This document shows positions 9,928 to 23,500 of a DNA stretch of 64,000 nucleotides, one piece after another. Position numbers and translations under genes: made by a program. The stretch spans positions 28,809,641 to 28,873,640 of the forward strand of contig OX243827.1 in assembly GCA_945859605.1 (NCBI GenBank), in the 5' to 3' direction. The DNA is from Lumbricus rubellus. Taxonomy: Eukaryota > Annelida > Clitellata > Crassiclitellata > Lumbricidae. The notes below the pieces were generated by a model that was not told where the DNA came from, searched no databases, and saw nothing but the letters and a program-made list of their open reading frames with translations. How positions within the stretch are numbered: position 1 is the stretch's first letter; the number at the start of each line of letters is the position of its first letter.

Positions 9928-12900
9928 ATTCTGATCAATTACTAGACTTTGCTCCAAACATTACCTACTTCTCACAGCCGCAGGATGTCGCTCTCATTGG
10001 ACGAAGTATCACGCTAACGTGTTTTTTCTCTGGAAAGTGAGTCAATCCTCAATCTAGCGCTTGTTATCAATATTTACTTTACTCTATCGCAAATTTACTT
10101 AACTAACAACACCTTTTTGGAACCTCACTAGTCCTATTCGTATTTGAAATGAGCTATATCATAGAATCTAGATTTCTTAAAACAAGTCATATCCTAATGT
10201 AGCGTGTAAAAATCATACACTTTTAAATCACTTTAAAATTGAATACAAAGTTGCCTGCCGTACATGTGGGCCTATATTTTTACATCTAACAATACTGAGT
10301 TTCATAAATCTCTCGTCTTTTTTATTTTCCTCTGGGTGGGCTGGGAGCGCTGCTGAGTAGGCTATGTTTCTTAAAGGGACGCTATATAAGTCAACAACAG
10401 TACTGTGAGCGTAATAATGATGGTACTTTAGTAGCATACTGCATTTTCTTTGTTTCAATAGGCCATTGCCTACGATTACCTGGTCAGGACCAAGTAGTGC
10501 GTTACCCTATGGCAGACACAGTTTCTCGTCTTTTGAAACGGAACTTACGATTTCAAAAATAAGCGAATATGATGAAGGAAACTATGTATGTTCGGCAACA
10601 AATTCCAATGGCACTGCACAACATTCTTTTAATATTTGTGTTGAAGGTAGGTCCGAATCTTGTTCTACTTCCATTAAGTATCGGTAGGCCTATATTTTGA
10701 CAGTCCTGATGATATCAAGCAATTCGATCCATTTCTTGGAAGATTTGACACAATAAAAATGGTTGTCAAGCAACATTAGGCCTCATTTTGCAACATTTTA
10801 CCGTGCAAAAGGAAGTATAAAATGAAACATTTTGTTTTATACCTCAAATTTACCAACACATTGGCTAATGGCTATCACGAACTGCACGCCAACTTGATAC
10901 CAGTCGCACTTGCCCATGTTGTTTTGACAGGCCTATAAGGCTATAACTAGGCCTACTTCCATTTCTTTAGTTTCATATAACTTCGAACAATTTTCTTGCA
11001 GCTGCCCCTAAATTCATCCAAAAGTTAGACGGTCCACGCGATGTCAATGTGACAGAAGGTGATTCCATTACCTTCAACTGCTCCGCTTTCGCCAAACCAA
11101 ACGCGACTGTTGTCTGGCTTCGGAATGGACATCCGATAAACGGTAAAACACAGACAGGGATTGTTTTAAATTATCCCTATTTAGAAAGGAACACGTACGG
11201 ATTGCCTCTTGATTTTATTCTCCACCGTAGCACTTTGATTTTGTTATTCTGTGAATTGTTCACTCGTGATATGGATGCCAGTACCGGTACTTATATTAAT
11301 GGCTGTTGAGGCCATGTATTATAGTAATAGCCTACGTAGTTTTTTTCGACTACCGAGTTATCTGAGGTGCCTATGGTAAAAACAGTAGTAGCCTAATGCT
11401 AAAATAATCTTAGATAACACAACAATTGAAAAGTCATGTTGAAATGGAACTATCGAGCAGAGGGACAGCTTGCGAGAGTTGGATAAAATTGATGACGGGT
11501 TTATTTATGGTATTGCTAGGCATAAGTAACTGTGTAAATTGTGTATTTGTACTGTGTAGGCATAATTAGGCTACAACAGCCTCGTAAAATTATCGTAATA
11601 TTATTTGTATATCTAAGTGCACGCTCATTATCTCTGGATGAAGGAGTGTCATTGACAAATAGACTTTATGTTTATATAGTCACTAGGGCGCCCGTGAGAT
11701 TTGTGTTCAGCAACGATTTGAAGAGTCTGACGATCAGAGACGTTTGTCGAGACTGCGTCGACCGAGAGAGTAAAACGGATCTGATGGTTATTCAATGCAA
11801 TGCGAGCAACGTTCACGGATACACTTTTGCTCAAGGATACCTAAACGTTATCAGTAAGTCGTTGTCTCCGCAATTATCAGTAGGCCTGTCAAACCGAGTT
11901 TAGAAGGGAGCAAGCATTTTGGTCACTGCATTCGATTTAGCCTCCATAATTAAATAAAGTTCTAAGTTCATGAAAGCTTGGTCTTGTAGACTAGCTATAG
12001 GGCCTACCTAGAAATCTGAGCGATTTTTATGTAAACTATATGTCCCGTTCCTTATTGCCTCCTCTCTAATGCCATGTGTTCCTAGTACTAATAGTAGGCT
12101 ACCTAGCCTACCTGTGCAGTGTGCACACTGCACAGGGTTCGTTTATGTTTCAGGCAGTAGTACAGAAAGGCAGAAAGGTATCAGCGTTATACCAAGTGTG
12201 CCACCAACAGTTTTATTTTGAAATAGCTAATTAATCGACAGTCAACTAACAATAATATCATTGTGTGGTAGTATTTGAAATTTGCATGTTCCTATTTTAC
12301 ATGTATCAGCACTTTGTGTTGTTCTTCAAGTGAGAACAAAAGTGACGATTAGAGGGTCAAAACATACAACAGTTGATTTGCTGAATAGAAAAGAGCTCGC
12401 CTATCAGTGTCAAGTAACTTCTGATCCAAGTACACCTCCGACTGCGCGATGGTACAAGACAGAACCCTATGGTGACTTAGTTCGTGATGAACCGCCTTAT
12501 ATCTATGTGATGAAGGAGTTCTTGATTATAATGTTTAATCCAAACTGCTCTGCCAATTGCTCTAAATACCTCGGAGAATACATATGCGTTGGTGACAACG
12601 GGTACAGTAGAGAAAATCGCACCATAAAACTTGCCTACAGGCCACCAGGTGAGCACATACTAAGACAACATTTTCTATTGCAAATGATGGTGATACCGTA
12701 AATTATGTGTTTAACTCAACTTATGATTAAACTAATGACTGGAGGCAGCGCACCATAGATGGCTGAGGGGCATTCAACATGTATCGTCGCGGGACACAAC
12801 AACTATTACAAAAAATCATAGGAGAGAAGACGGGACACGAAGATATGGATAACATCATTAGAAAAAAAGATTGAGGTGGATATGACATGTTATTCGCATG

Positions 12901-14838
12901 GACGACGATCAAAGAACCAAACAGATAATGGCCTGGAATGCTGGAAGTAAAAAAAGAGAGGAATACCATGAAAAACCTAGTAGGACACTATCGGAGATGA
13001 CTTGAGATGTCTGGAGATGTCATGGGAGGAGGCTGAAGAACTGGCGATGGAAAGAGACGAGTAGCCTGATGAGCAGATCTGCATGCACGGGATGGACCAA
13101 GAAACAAAGTTAGTATGACCAAGCCGGTTAATGAACTTTCGGATATGAATAATGGATTCACTGAAAATGAACTTGAATTTTCGATCCTTCTTTTTCTAAT
13201 TTGCACTGATCAGAATAACTCGATGTAAATGAAGTATGGTTATTAGATAAGTAAGTACGTAAGCAAACATTATTTTTCTTTATCAATCCATTTGCAAACG
13301 CACAATATGGCATGAAACATCATTATAATGCATCGAAGTAGGCCTAATAATCGGTAATAAAACTTGCAAAAATAAATCACAAGATGTTCACTATCTAGTG
13401 ACAATTATTTCATAAACGATGGATTAATTTTTTAAAGAATAAAAGCCAATTTCAGACGCCAGAGATGTTTTGTTGTCCAGAAAACATTTTCCGAATTTCT
13501 AGCAGAGAATATTTCTTTTGCAGCGGGAGTCATAGAGGAAGAAGAGACACGGGCCTTGTGGAAGATCATTCTAGTTGCCGGTTCTATTGTTCTGGTCGTA
13601 CTTTTCATTGGAATAGTCGTTGTTCTGTGTTCCGATCGCCGTTTCGATGGTAAGCAGTGATTTGCCCTTAAAGTTTATAAGACCAAAATACACGTAGCCT
13701 ATTAGGCCTACTTGGATATGTTTAGGGCATTGACCTAGGCTACTCTGAACGCGAAATATTAGGCTTTTTTCGAAGTAGAGTAGAATATGACTTTAAGAAT
13801 TGTACCGCAGTTCAAGAGAATTTGATATAATTTCAGCACGAAAGTTAAAAAGAAGGTAGCTCTCTGTTTGAATGACATATTGTGGTGGAAAAAAGAAACG
13901 GTCACGGATAGCTTTATTCTCTTCCGGGATCTCGCACATTGGGTGATTTAAAAAAGTCTAAGGCGTACATTGCCCTACAAACAGTGGAATACAACGAATT
14001 GTCGAGAGGTCCGTTTACATATTTTTGTGTAATTCTGCATTGAAATTTCACAATAGTGAAAGAACGCTGCTAAAATGGAATCGACACAAGCGGATCGCAG
14101 CTACACACGTAAGCCAACATCCACACAGAGATAATTATATATTAGGCCTATATATAGGCACTATAAAGTGACTATAATGTTTGCATTTCAGATGACAAGA
14201 GACAAACGGTACAAAGAAGAATGCTATATGCAGACTTAAGTATGTATGAAGATGTAGGATACGATTCAATCGGCCTCCCTTTGGAAGAAATGGCAGGGAA
14301 CTACGAAAGATCGATGCCACAAGAAGGCCGCAGGCATGAACGTGTAGATTATGCTTCGATTGGTCAGGTGTCGGAGGAAATGGGACGAAGAGCAGAGGGG
14401 ATGCCACGCTACAGCAGAAATGAGTCAACAGATTTGCCACAAAATGAAGTAGTAGGCCGAGTTGGACAGAGGCTTGACGAAGACGACACGTATGACGACA
14501 CAAGATGCTCAAGCACTTTGGAAGAAGCGAGAAATGCTGGGAAAATAAATCAACAGCAACAAATCACCGGTTTCGAATCAGTGGAAAATGAATCTGATAA
14601 GTTTCCTAGTTCAGATGAGCAATCAGAAGCAGCGAAAACTTGCTTGAACCTGGACCGATTGGAAGAGCATTCGTACTTAGAGTTAAGTCCAACGGAGGAT
14701 CATTCTTATTTGGATCTGTCATCAAAAGACGTTGAACCTTGCATGGATTATGGATATGACGACACTGGATGCTTAGTCCATCTGGAAGAAGCGAGAAATG
14801 ACGGGGAAACAGATCACCAGCAAATCAACGGTTTCTAA
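9928..14838 (+). CDS. IgR1: L1CAM-like Ig receptor, 5' part missing from window
   Basis: Seven exons join in frame: 9928-10036 and 10462-10646 (Ig3), 11002-11142 and 11680-11853 (Ig4), 12331-12648 (Ig5, L1 Ig6-like), 13524-13649 (transmembrane), 14192-14838 (tail, TAA stop). Together they give about 565 residues. Phases are 2 within Ig3 and 1 at the other junctions, as in the paralogues. Signal-peptide, Ig1 and Ig2 exons are not found; the truncated gypsy copy lies immediately upstream, so they are either beyond it or lost. The membrane segment follows an acidic EEEE stretch and is rich in Ile, Val and Leu. The tail has ITIM-like VGYDSI (14254-14271) and VDYASI (14344-14361) and an ITAM-like pair (Y codons at 14674 and 14707, YLEL-x7-YLDL). 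A 264-bp internal duplication of the tail is cut by the stop. Probable role: cell-surface adhesion or recognition receptor (inference). Confidence 0.8.
10335..10400 (+). mobile_element. LINE 3'-end fragment
   Basis: Carries the block GGGCTGGGAGCGC...TGAGTAGG...CGCTATATAA, which recurs at the 3' ends of several other LINE remnants in this window (for example 41340-41670). It lies in an IgR1 intron. Confidence 0.6.
12743..13115 (+). mobile_element. Decayed LINE ORF2 C-terminus
   Basis: Conceptual translation gives RWIGHVIRMDDDQRTKQ and nearby remnants, the usual C-terminal end of LINE reverse-transcriptase proteins (W-x-GHV-x-R-M). Stops and frameshifts interrupt the rest. It sits between the IgR1 Ig5 and transmembrane exons. 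Confidence 0.65.
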
Positions 14839-15132
14839 TTAGTGCAGAATAAATCCGTCAAATTTGCAAATTCATGTCAACAATCGGAATCAAGAAAAAC
14901 AACTTATTTGGATCTGAAACGAATGGAAGAACATTCCGTTTTGGAGTTAAAACTTGCAGTAATGCAGAAGTTCATGTCTATAACAATGTGGATCTTTGTT
15001 CAGGAAAAAGTTATTTCTCATTTGGATATGCCCTATAGATCGGAACGAAACGAACATGAATCTGAATATGGGTCAAGTGGATTTCTTCAAATAATTAGAT
15101 CTATGTCAACACTTCGTTTATGCTGCATTTGA
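14755..15132 (+). repeat. Second copy of the duplicated IgR1 tail segment, partly beyond the stop
   Basis: From 14755 the tail repeats the stretch that starts at 14491 (YDDTxC, LEEARN, QQI-GF, E/Q-N-x-S, QQSE, EEHS-LEL). In the second copy the GAA codon after GGT-TTC is TAA (14836-14838). The same frame stays open to a stop at 15130-15132 and keeps recognisable tail residues, so the stop is a recent nonsense change or marks a new C-terminus. Confidence 0.7.
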
Positions 15133-17515
15133 TTGCTGTCATTTTGCCACATTATTGCAGGGCCTATGCCCCGCTTTGTACATAAGACGCAAAAAAACTG
15201 ATGTTGCCCAGAATTAGTAGCTATGTAGGCCTATAACTATGATTCCAATATTAACGAATTTTTTTTTAAAATACAGGATCTATCAATGTGTTTTTGATGC
15301 CCTTTCTGACTAGACTAGTTTAGGAAATGTATTATTTTCTTGCACTTGGTTAAAATGTTTTCAAATGACACCTTTGATTTTGATTTTGACAATGATGATG
15401 CACGTATGGTTAAGTTAATTTTTTTTACCTAAAAACACTGGAAATCATACAAGAGTTTCAAACTTTGTTCGTTCAAACTCTCATAAACGGAAACGTAGGT
15501 CCCTATTATTGCTAATGTAGTCTACAGGAAGAAAAATAATATCCATGACCACGAGAGAATCATCTGCCGGTAGCCTATACATCACTGATCGAAGGAGGGT
15601 TTGTCCTCAAGAAAGCAGTGCAGTCGGATTTGCGCCTTATATGCAGCCATAGGCATTATCTCGGAGATTTGCATTACATAAACAAATGAACGATCGTATA
15701 AAACTAATTGACTAACGAGCAAAACAATGACTACAGAATTGCAACGGTTGACGATTGGTAAAATAAGAAATAATTACGGAACCAACTACCGAAATAATGC
15801 CTTGATTGATGGTCGCAGTTTCCATGTAGCCTACTAGTGATTCCTGTCAGTATCGGTACTATACATGTACATGTAGGCCTACAGTCCAAGTGGTTTGAGA
15901 GATAGACTAACCGTAGACATACAGAAATCATTAAAAGCTAACTCATCCTCAACGAAATCCACCTTAGCATAGGCCTGTATCTATCCTGCTCCCCCTCTGC
16001 GTGGTCTCTCTGGCAACCACATTCTCACCTCCACGATACATCAATCCATGGAAAACCCTCTCATACTACTCAGCGCTCGTGAATAAACGTGTGCCCTGCG
16101 TTCAGCTTTAACGTAGCGCCTTAGAAACTTGAAGTTAACCATTGCGATTCGCTTGGAAGTGTCCAGCAGACATCCACTGCAATTTCGGCATTGTTCTGGA
16201 GCGTTAAATATCCCGAATGGGATTATCAAAAATGCGCTTCAATCTGCCAGGAATGCGTTGGTCGACACAGCGGATGTCACAGCCGCACCAATTTTAAATT
16301 AGCCTATCATAGCCAGAAGTTCTGTAACGTCGCGTCAAGTCAAGCCTTGTGTAGCGTTATAAAGGCGTTACATAAATCATTTGGGATTTGGTCATGACGA
16401 TCAGAAAGTATGACGTTTGATTTAAAAAAAACACATTGATCGATTGCATCATTCCATTTACTTGCTTGCTCCTTAATTAACCGGATATTGCACAGCATGT
16501 ACCTCAACATGTGGGCCCATGTACGTAAATGAATAAACATGTAAATGCGCAGACATAATATTTGTATACTATCCACACTGTGCGCACCTAGACAGGCATA
16601 GGCCTGTAATTATTATGACATATAACTGCACACAAATTCATATTTTTATCGGGGCGACTACGTTCTGCCTAACAATTGATTTTTATTTACGTCAGTTGCT
16701 ATAATTATTATAGTTGGAGCAAATTACGATGAGAAGCTGAATTTAAAAAGTTATTTCCTGTAATTATGATCAGAGTCTTACTGTCACCAGCGTTCAAGCT
16801 GCCTGCAGCTGCACTGTGAATACTCATTATCGGTAGGCCTAGTTTTATTCTGGCGTGCATCACCTGCAGGTAGGCTATATCTTGAATTTTATTACAATCT
16901 GTTTTAAAATAAAATAATTATGTGTGCAAAATGTACTGATTCTGAGTTGGTTTGGTCTCTCGTGCATTCCATTTCCATGCTACCATTTCTAACTGACTAC
17001 AAAATATATGCTTCACCAATGTTCGGACTCTTTGTCTGCTTACAAACTACCCAAGATTTCACTCTTTCCCCTCCCCTTTTGAAACACACACTAAGATATC
17101 TAGCTGATCTAACCTTCATGTAAAAGAAACATAGGACTAGCCTACGTGCCTCTGGCAATCATTTTATTATCTACATGTACAGTGCATCAACTATTTTCGT
17201 CTTGATTTTGGTGATGAGCTTTGGCCTCTTCTGCAGGTCTAATCAGATCCTATAGCGTGATATCATTATGCGTTAGAATGAAATAAATTTTTATAGCACC
17301 ACATTAATCACCAGTGGCTATTTACAGAAATGCTCGCGAATAACATGTGAATGGTGTCCTTTCCAGCAATGCACCGAATGCAAACAATTGTTTCACGGCC
17401 CTGCAGGGGAAGCCCTCAAGGCCAAATTTATTACTAAGCGGGCCTTTTTGCTGTTTGTAACTAATGTATCGTATACGGAAAGACTTATCTGAATGTGTAG
17501 GTGAGAAACTGCAAA
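15133..17515. other. Spacer IgR1-IgR2
   Basis: No supported gene. Open frames here are short and have no recognisable domains. The block at about 15945-16060 resembles 41720-41825 upstream of IgR4. The last 60 bases match the region before the IgR3 start codon and are probably 5' UTR. TAGGCCTA words are frequent. Confidence 0.45.
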
Positions 17516-20500
17516 ATGAGAGACATCTTCGCTCTGCTAGCTGTGGTCTGCCTGTGTCACATCTTTTCCACTCAAAGCGACGGTAAGTCGTCTACATAGA
17601 CGTCGAGCAATGACACAATAGCGTGTTTCTCTCTACAACTACGATGTAGATCTATATCATACGCCTTTGCTTTTCGATGCATGGAACGCCATTTACAATA
17701 AGCTAGCATTTTTTAAGCGGGGGGTGGGAGGCCTTACAATTATTGCATTTCTCAAAGTGTAGGCCACTTTCAGTTTATCATTATTTTCTCTGAGTAATAA
17801 CGTAATTTAAGCTTGCTTATGTGTTAGTAATCATAGAGGTAGGTCTAATACCGTATCATTCATTCAGTCATTCCGAACTTTTACAGTACAGCGCTCTTTC
17901 AAGGAGCCTACCCAAAGTCGCTACCAGCCCAGCTACGGCACAGAGGAAGGTCTTGAGCACCTGGCAGAAATCAGGCAAAATAAGCGGAAGCTGATTCCAA
18001 GTGAAGGGGCCAACAATCGAGAACACTCGACGTTGTCAGACCAAAGAGCAGACCATAGGGACCTGCATAAGTACCCCTAAGCTGAAGAGAGCAAAACTCG
18101 ACTGGAGGCTAGTTAAGTTGGAAACAGGGGCGTTGCGAGGGTGGAGACTAGTGCAAAACATCGCGCATAAACAAAAACCAGAGCATAATAATTATCATTT
18201 TTGAAAATATGAAAAAAATTAGCCGAGCAGCTCAGCGAAAGACCCGGATAAAGAAGAAACCAAATGTGTTGCCACAGACGCCTTATTCCAGAATATGTAT
18301 TGTATGTAGGCCTATGTGTGCGTGTGCATGTGCGTGCGCGTGCATGCGAATGTAGCCTATTAGGACACTTTGCATATTTGGTTTTGGTTCTATATCTGCC
18401 TTACCGTTTGATGTGGGTCTCTTTAGTAGGCATACTCTTAGACAAATTGGATGGGCGACAGTTTGATTATTATTCTGTTACTATTAGTCGTCTGTCTGGT
18501 TTTGGTGTGATGCAAGGAGTTGACCACACATTTTATTCGGAATGCTCCAATTTTTCAGTTCGACTGCCACCAGAATTAAACCGAAGTTCGGAAGCAAAGC
18601 TCATCGTTTACCGTTCGGGAGCGTCTGTAACATTGGAGTGCGTTGCCAATGGAATGCCAGGTGTGAGGCAAGTTAAGAGATTAATCATGTAGGCCTATCG
18701 TCAGATCTAGATGTAGGCTAAAACGCTATTGTGAGACCATCCGGCGTAATTTGTAATAAATGTAACAATAATTAGGCTATATTATTAGACCATATGGATT
18801 GTGATAACCAAGTATAAATAAGGCACTGTATTATTTTATGCTCTGATGATTCCTTTAATTTTAGGTCATCATTCAAACAGAAATCACCAATTTATCTGCA
18901 TTTATTTAGAAGGTAGACCCATAAGTATACTTCTATAATAGGCTTCCCTACATTATTCACTGATATTCAGTGCGATGTCAAATAATAATTATGACTAAGA
19001 ACTGGATCAAAGCACCAGCTAGCAAATAGAAAGTACGGTATGAATTGATATTTTGTGACAGACTGTGTTTCTCTGCATGTTCGTGTCCTAAGATAATTTG
19101 TCTGAATTTGTCCAGAAACAGTTAATTGTTAGAAAGAACCAGTAGCGGCGCTATAGGAAGGCTACGGGCGGGGGCTAAGCAACCCCAAAGGCCATCCATT
19201 TTTTCTTTCTGAAATATTTAGGAGATTAGCCCCCCCCCCAATGAACCAGATGACTACAAAAAGGTCGTCTGAAATTTTTGCAGTGAAAATGGAAAAATTT
19301 CTTCCGCGAGTTCAGACCCTCAAAACTGAAATCCTGGAGCCGCCACTGGAAAGAACTTTCTATTGAATCGTTGCAGGTATGAGTGGGCGAAGAACGGCGT
19401 TCGATTAAACACAACTTCGAAAAATACCCGTTACGCAGCAGATGGCATTGGTACAATAACGATAGACAGAGCCGGAAATGCGGACGAAGGATACTATCGG
19501 TGCTTTGCAACAAATCGATATGGCACAGCTATCTCAAACACGACAGAGATTAGGATGGCATTCATCTACTCCACTGCAGGAGTTTTTCTTATTCGTCGGA
19601 TAGGCGTGTACGAGGGAATGCCAATTTATATTCAAGGCGAACATGATTCACATGAAGAATGTTTCCCGAAACCCTCGTTCCGTTGGGGCGCAGCATCCAG
19701 ACCATCTTCTCCACGACCGATTTACCTGTCGCCTACAAAAAGACTTCAGATAGATGAGAAGGGTTAGGTCATGGCTGTTTTAAAGGAATTTTTAGAACTG
19801 CACATTGCACAACTTTTTCTTTCCTTTCCCATCCTCCATGGTAAATTAGGCCTACTCCCAATCGGAGAACAATATCCTTTTTGCTGGCTTTAACTGTAGG
19901 CTACAGGAGTGCTTCTACAACTGCACATTTTTTGTACAACTGCCCGCTAAAAAAGCCCTGGGTGAGGTTACTTTTAGTCTTTAATTTAATTTAACATCTT
20001 CAGCAATCTACACTGTAAAAACTGCTTTGAAATTTAGCTTGCTGAGCAGTACTGTTACAGTACCAGTGGACCTAATTCATTCTCAGGTTTTCTACAGCGC
20101 ATTTATGAGTTATGCCTTATAACAAACGAGTGTTTATCACATAGCCTACTTCATTATTTTTCTATTAAAACGGCAACATTTCGTCTGATATCCCTGCTGT
20201 AGGATATGTTCACCCTATTTTTTACTCGAACGCCTGTACGTTAAACCCTACTCAGCCTACTGCAATGCAGCAGTTCAACCGAACGGCGATTTTTTTATGA
20301 TCGCCGCTTCTACATGGATCAAAAATGACATGCTCCAGCCAGTGATTTTTAAGTAAGACACTCCTGCAAAAAATTATATTTTGCATTGTTAATTCAACTT
20401 GATATGTTCTCTTTTGCAGGGAACCTTCACTTTGCTCATGCTGTTCCGGAAGATGCTATTGATGGAGCAATTTACATGTGTATGAAATACAATCCTTTCC

Positions 20501-23500
20501 TGGGCGTGCAGGGAAGAGGATGTTATACTGAAGTTACGGTGTTACGAAGTAAGGATATTGTAATAAGCAATAGGCCTAAATTTAATCAAAGATGACTTTT
20601 GAGTGAGTAGTTATCAATGCGTATGCATCTGAGTATTCGTTAGGAATGAGACGCACCTTCTCTTTGACACTATTGATGCTGAGCTATTATGTTACAGGTA
20701 CAACAGGCAACATCAGTGAGTCGGCTCCAACTTTGGCATTTTCGTCTGAATCAGAAACTATCGCTGTTATTGGTGAAAGCGTGACACTCCGATGCTTCTT
20801 CTACGGATAGTAAGTCTACTCCTAGGATGCAACATCATTAGGCAGATATGTAGGGTACAAACTTCTTTGGATTTAGGATTGGCTTTCTGCCACAATTGCA
20901 TTTAAAAGAAGGCAATGGCTGTATGTTCATTATGTGTGTAAGCTGCATATGTGCTCTGCAACTGCTCTTGGACCACGCTCTTTTGCATGCCTAGATACAA
21001 TCACATATCCTATTTGTCCATGTTATGTACTCGGTGCTTTTTTAAAGAATTTTTATAACTGCTCAACACCTTCTTCCCTTTCACACCCACCATGGTAAAT
21101 TGCTCCTAATCGGATGGCACTGACATTTTCATTTTACTATACTTCACAGTCGTGCTTCTACTGTCTACAACTGTACAAATCCATTTTGAACTGCAGATTT
21201 TGTGTAGAACTGCACACTAAGAAAGCTCTAGAAGCATTGCATTCCGTAGTGCTCTTTCTTGGAAGCATGAGCTTGACAGTAGCCTAGTTAACAATTATAG
21301 CTCGCAATTTTTGATGGTACATGTAGTTTAGATAACTTGTAGAAGGATCAAGCAGTAAATCTTAAATTCGGGCTTCTCGTAATTTGTTGGGAGAAATTAG
21401 CTTTATCTAAGACGTACATTATACCGATTTTATTCTGGTCGTTCTAAGGTCCTTCATGCTTAAAGAATAATAGCTTATTTATGCCATTTACATACACTGT
21501 TACAGGAGAGGCGTTTCGTGGAGGCTTGCATTCTTAAAACAAAATTAAATTCCTACGCAGAAGAAATGCGGTATCGGTTTACCAGTTTTTGTAGTTAGCC
21601 TATCCATTTTAAGAGATAATGAATTAATAATGTCTTTCAAAATTGTCTGTTTATGTAGTCCAGAGCCAGATATCTCATGGATCGGGCCGACGAATGCACT
21701 TCCCATAAAAAGATTCTCACTGATAAATTTTGAAACACAACTCGTGATAGACAAAGTAACGGCGTTGGATGAAGGCGAGTACAACTGCACCGGCGCAAAT
21801 GCTAAGGGAAATAGCACACGCACCATTCAGCTACGTGTGGAAGGTCTGACTTTCTAAAGTAAATCGAATTGACAAATGACAGTATTTTATGTATCGACGC
21901 ACAACCTAAAAAAATTATTACAGCCTGTAATAGCAAATCGCTTTACAGTATTTTCTATAGGCCTAAGCCTTATTATCGTCTCAAAAAAATTCATTGCGGA
22001 TGCGTAGCTGTCGGCACTCCATTTAGTAGGAATTGAAGACTATTTAAAGTGCAATTAAATCTGCGTCTGCTGCAATGAGAACGTCGAGTATGAGAATCAG
22101 ATGGGCGATATTTTGCACGAATAGGTCAATTCTGTGTAGGTCAATTCATTCTGTTAAAGGCACGCATACTCAAGTATAAAAATTAAATGATGACTCCAAG
22201 AAACTTACATGTAAGTAGCAGCCCAACCTATTATTTAATTTTTCATTTTCACTACTGTCGTTTGTAATCTATGGTCAAGGATAAACCCAAAATTAATCTT
22301 GAATTTCAATTTCTTTATATAAACAGCTGCGCCGAAGTTTGAGAACATGAAGGATGGTCCATACAATGTTAACCTAACTGAAGGAGAGTCGGTTACTTTC
22401 AACTGCAACGCCACGGCAGAACCTCAGGCTAATATCGTCTGGCTCCAGAATGGACAGCCAATAGACAGTGAGTGTTAATGTTATTGTCTTCCATATACAT
22501 CAACGCGTCCATTATTATATTCTTTCAGTTTCTGTTTTTCATAGTTTTTCACTAGGCCTATATTTCTTTCAGATTTCACATGAAACGTATTCTACATGTT
22601 TACGATCCGAATGAACTAATAACTATAATAGCATAATGATTTGATGTCTCACAGCTGGAAATCCTCCCGAGAGATTTGTGTTCAGCAACGACCTGAAAAG
22701 TCTGACAATCTGGGACGTTTGTCGAGACTGCTTCGACCCAGAGAGACAAACGGATCTGATGGTTATTCAATGCAATGCAAGCAACGTCCACGGATACGCA
22801 TTTGCTCAGGGATACCTAAACGTCCTGCGTAAGTCTAGCTTGTGTAGGCTACTTGCTTGCTTACCAAAGGTCAGTTATTATGAGGTTGCAAACCTTGTAC
22901 TGCACAGTAAGATCTTTATGCTACTAGTGGGTCAATTCTAAGGTTCTACTCTTACGAACTCAATCATGCCGCAACATTCTGGTCGCCTTCAAGCCAAGAC
23001 GTTTTAAGCACTCATTAGGCCATGCATACTATATAGCCTATTGGCCTACTCGATTAAATTCCGGTGGATAAGATACGCAGACCATGAACAACTTTGGAAA
23101 AATTGAGTCTTTGGTTTCAAGATCAGAATTTAAAAAACTTACAGGATTAGTCGAATTTGTCATCAACTTCAAACGTCATAGGCTTAGAACTTTTAGTAGT
23201 CAATAGTTAGGACTTAAGAAATGGACTAAATACTGAACTGTATTCTAATGAATTCCGTAGATGGAATGTTCCAGGAAATGTTATTTTTATCAGGCCTATG
23301 TTTGCAATGTTAACTATGCTAGTAATATTTTCAATTATTACTACCTGCATACTTTCGGTAATTAGGCCTACTATAATTGTTATTCTCAGTGAAAACAACG
23401 TTGACAATCAGAGAATCAAAAGAGATGTCGGTTGATTTACTGAGGAAACAGGAGTTGCTCTTCCACTGCCATGCAACTTCTGATCCGAGTACACCTCCGA

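Noticed and set aside
12727..13206. Minus-strand ORFs near 13 kb
   Set aside because: They lie antisense to a decayed LINE C-terminus and have no domain.
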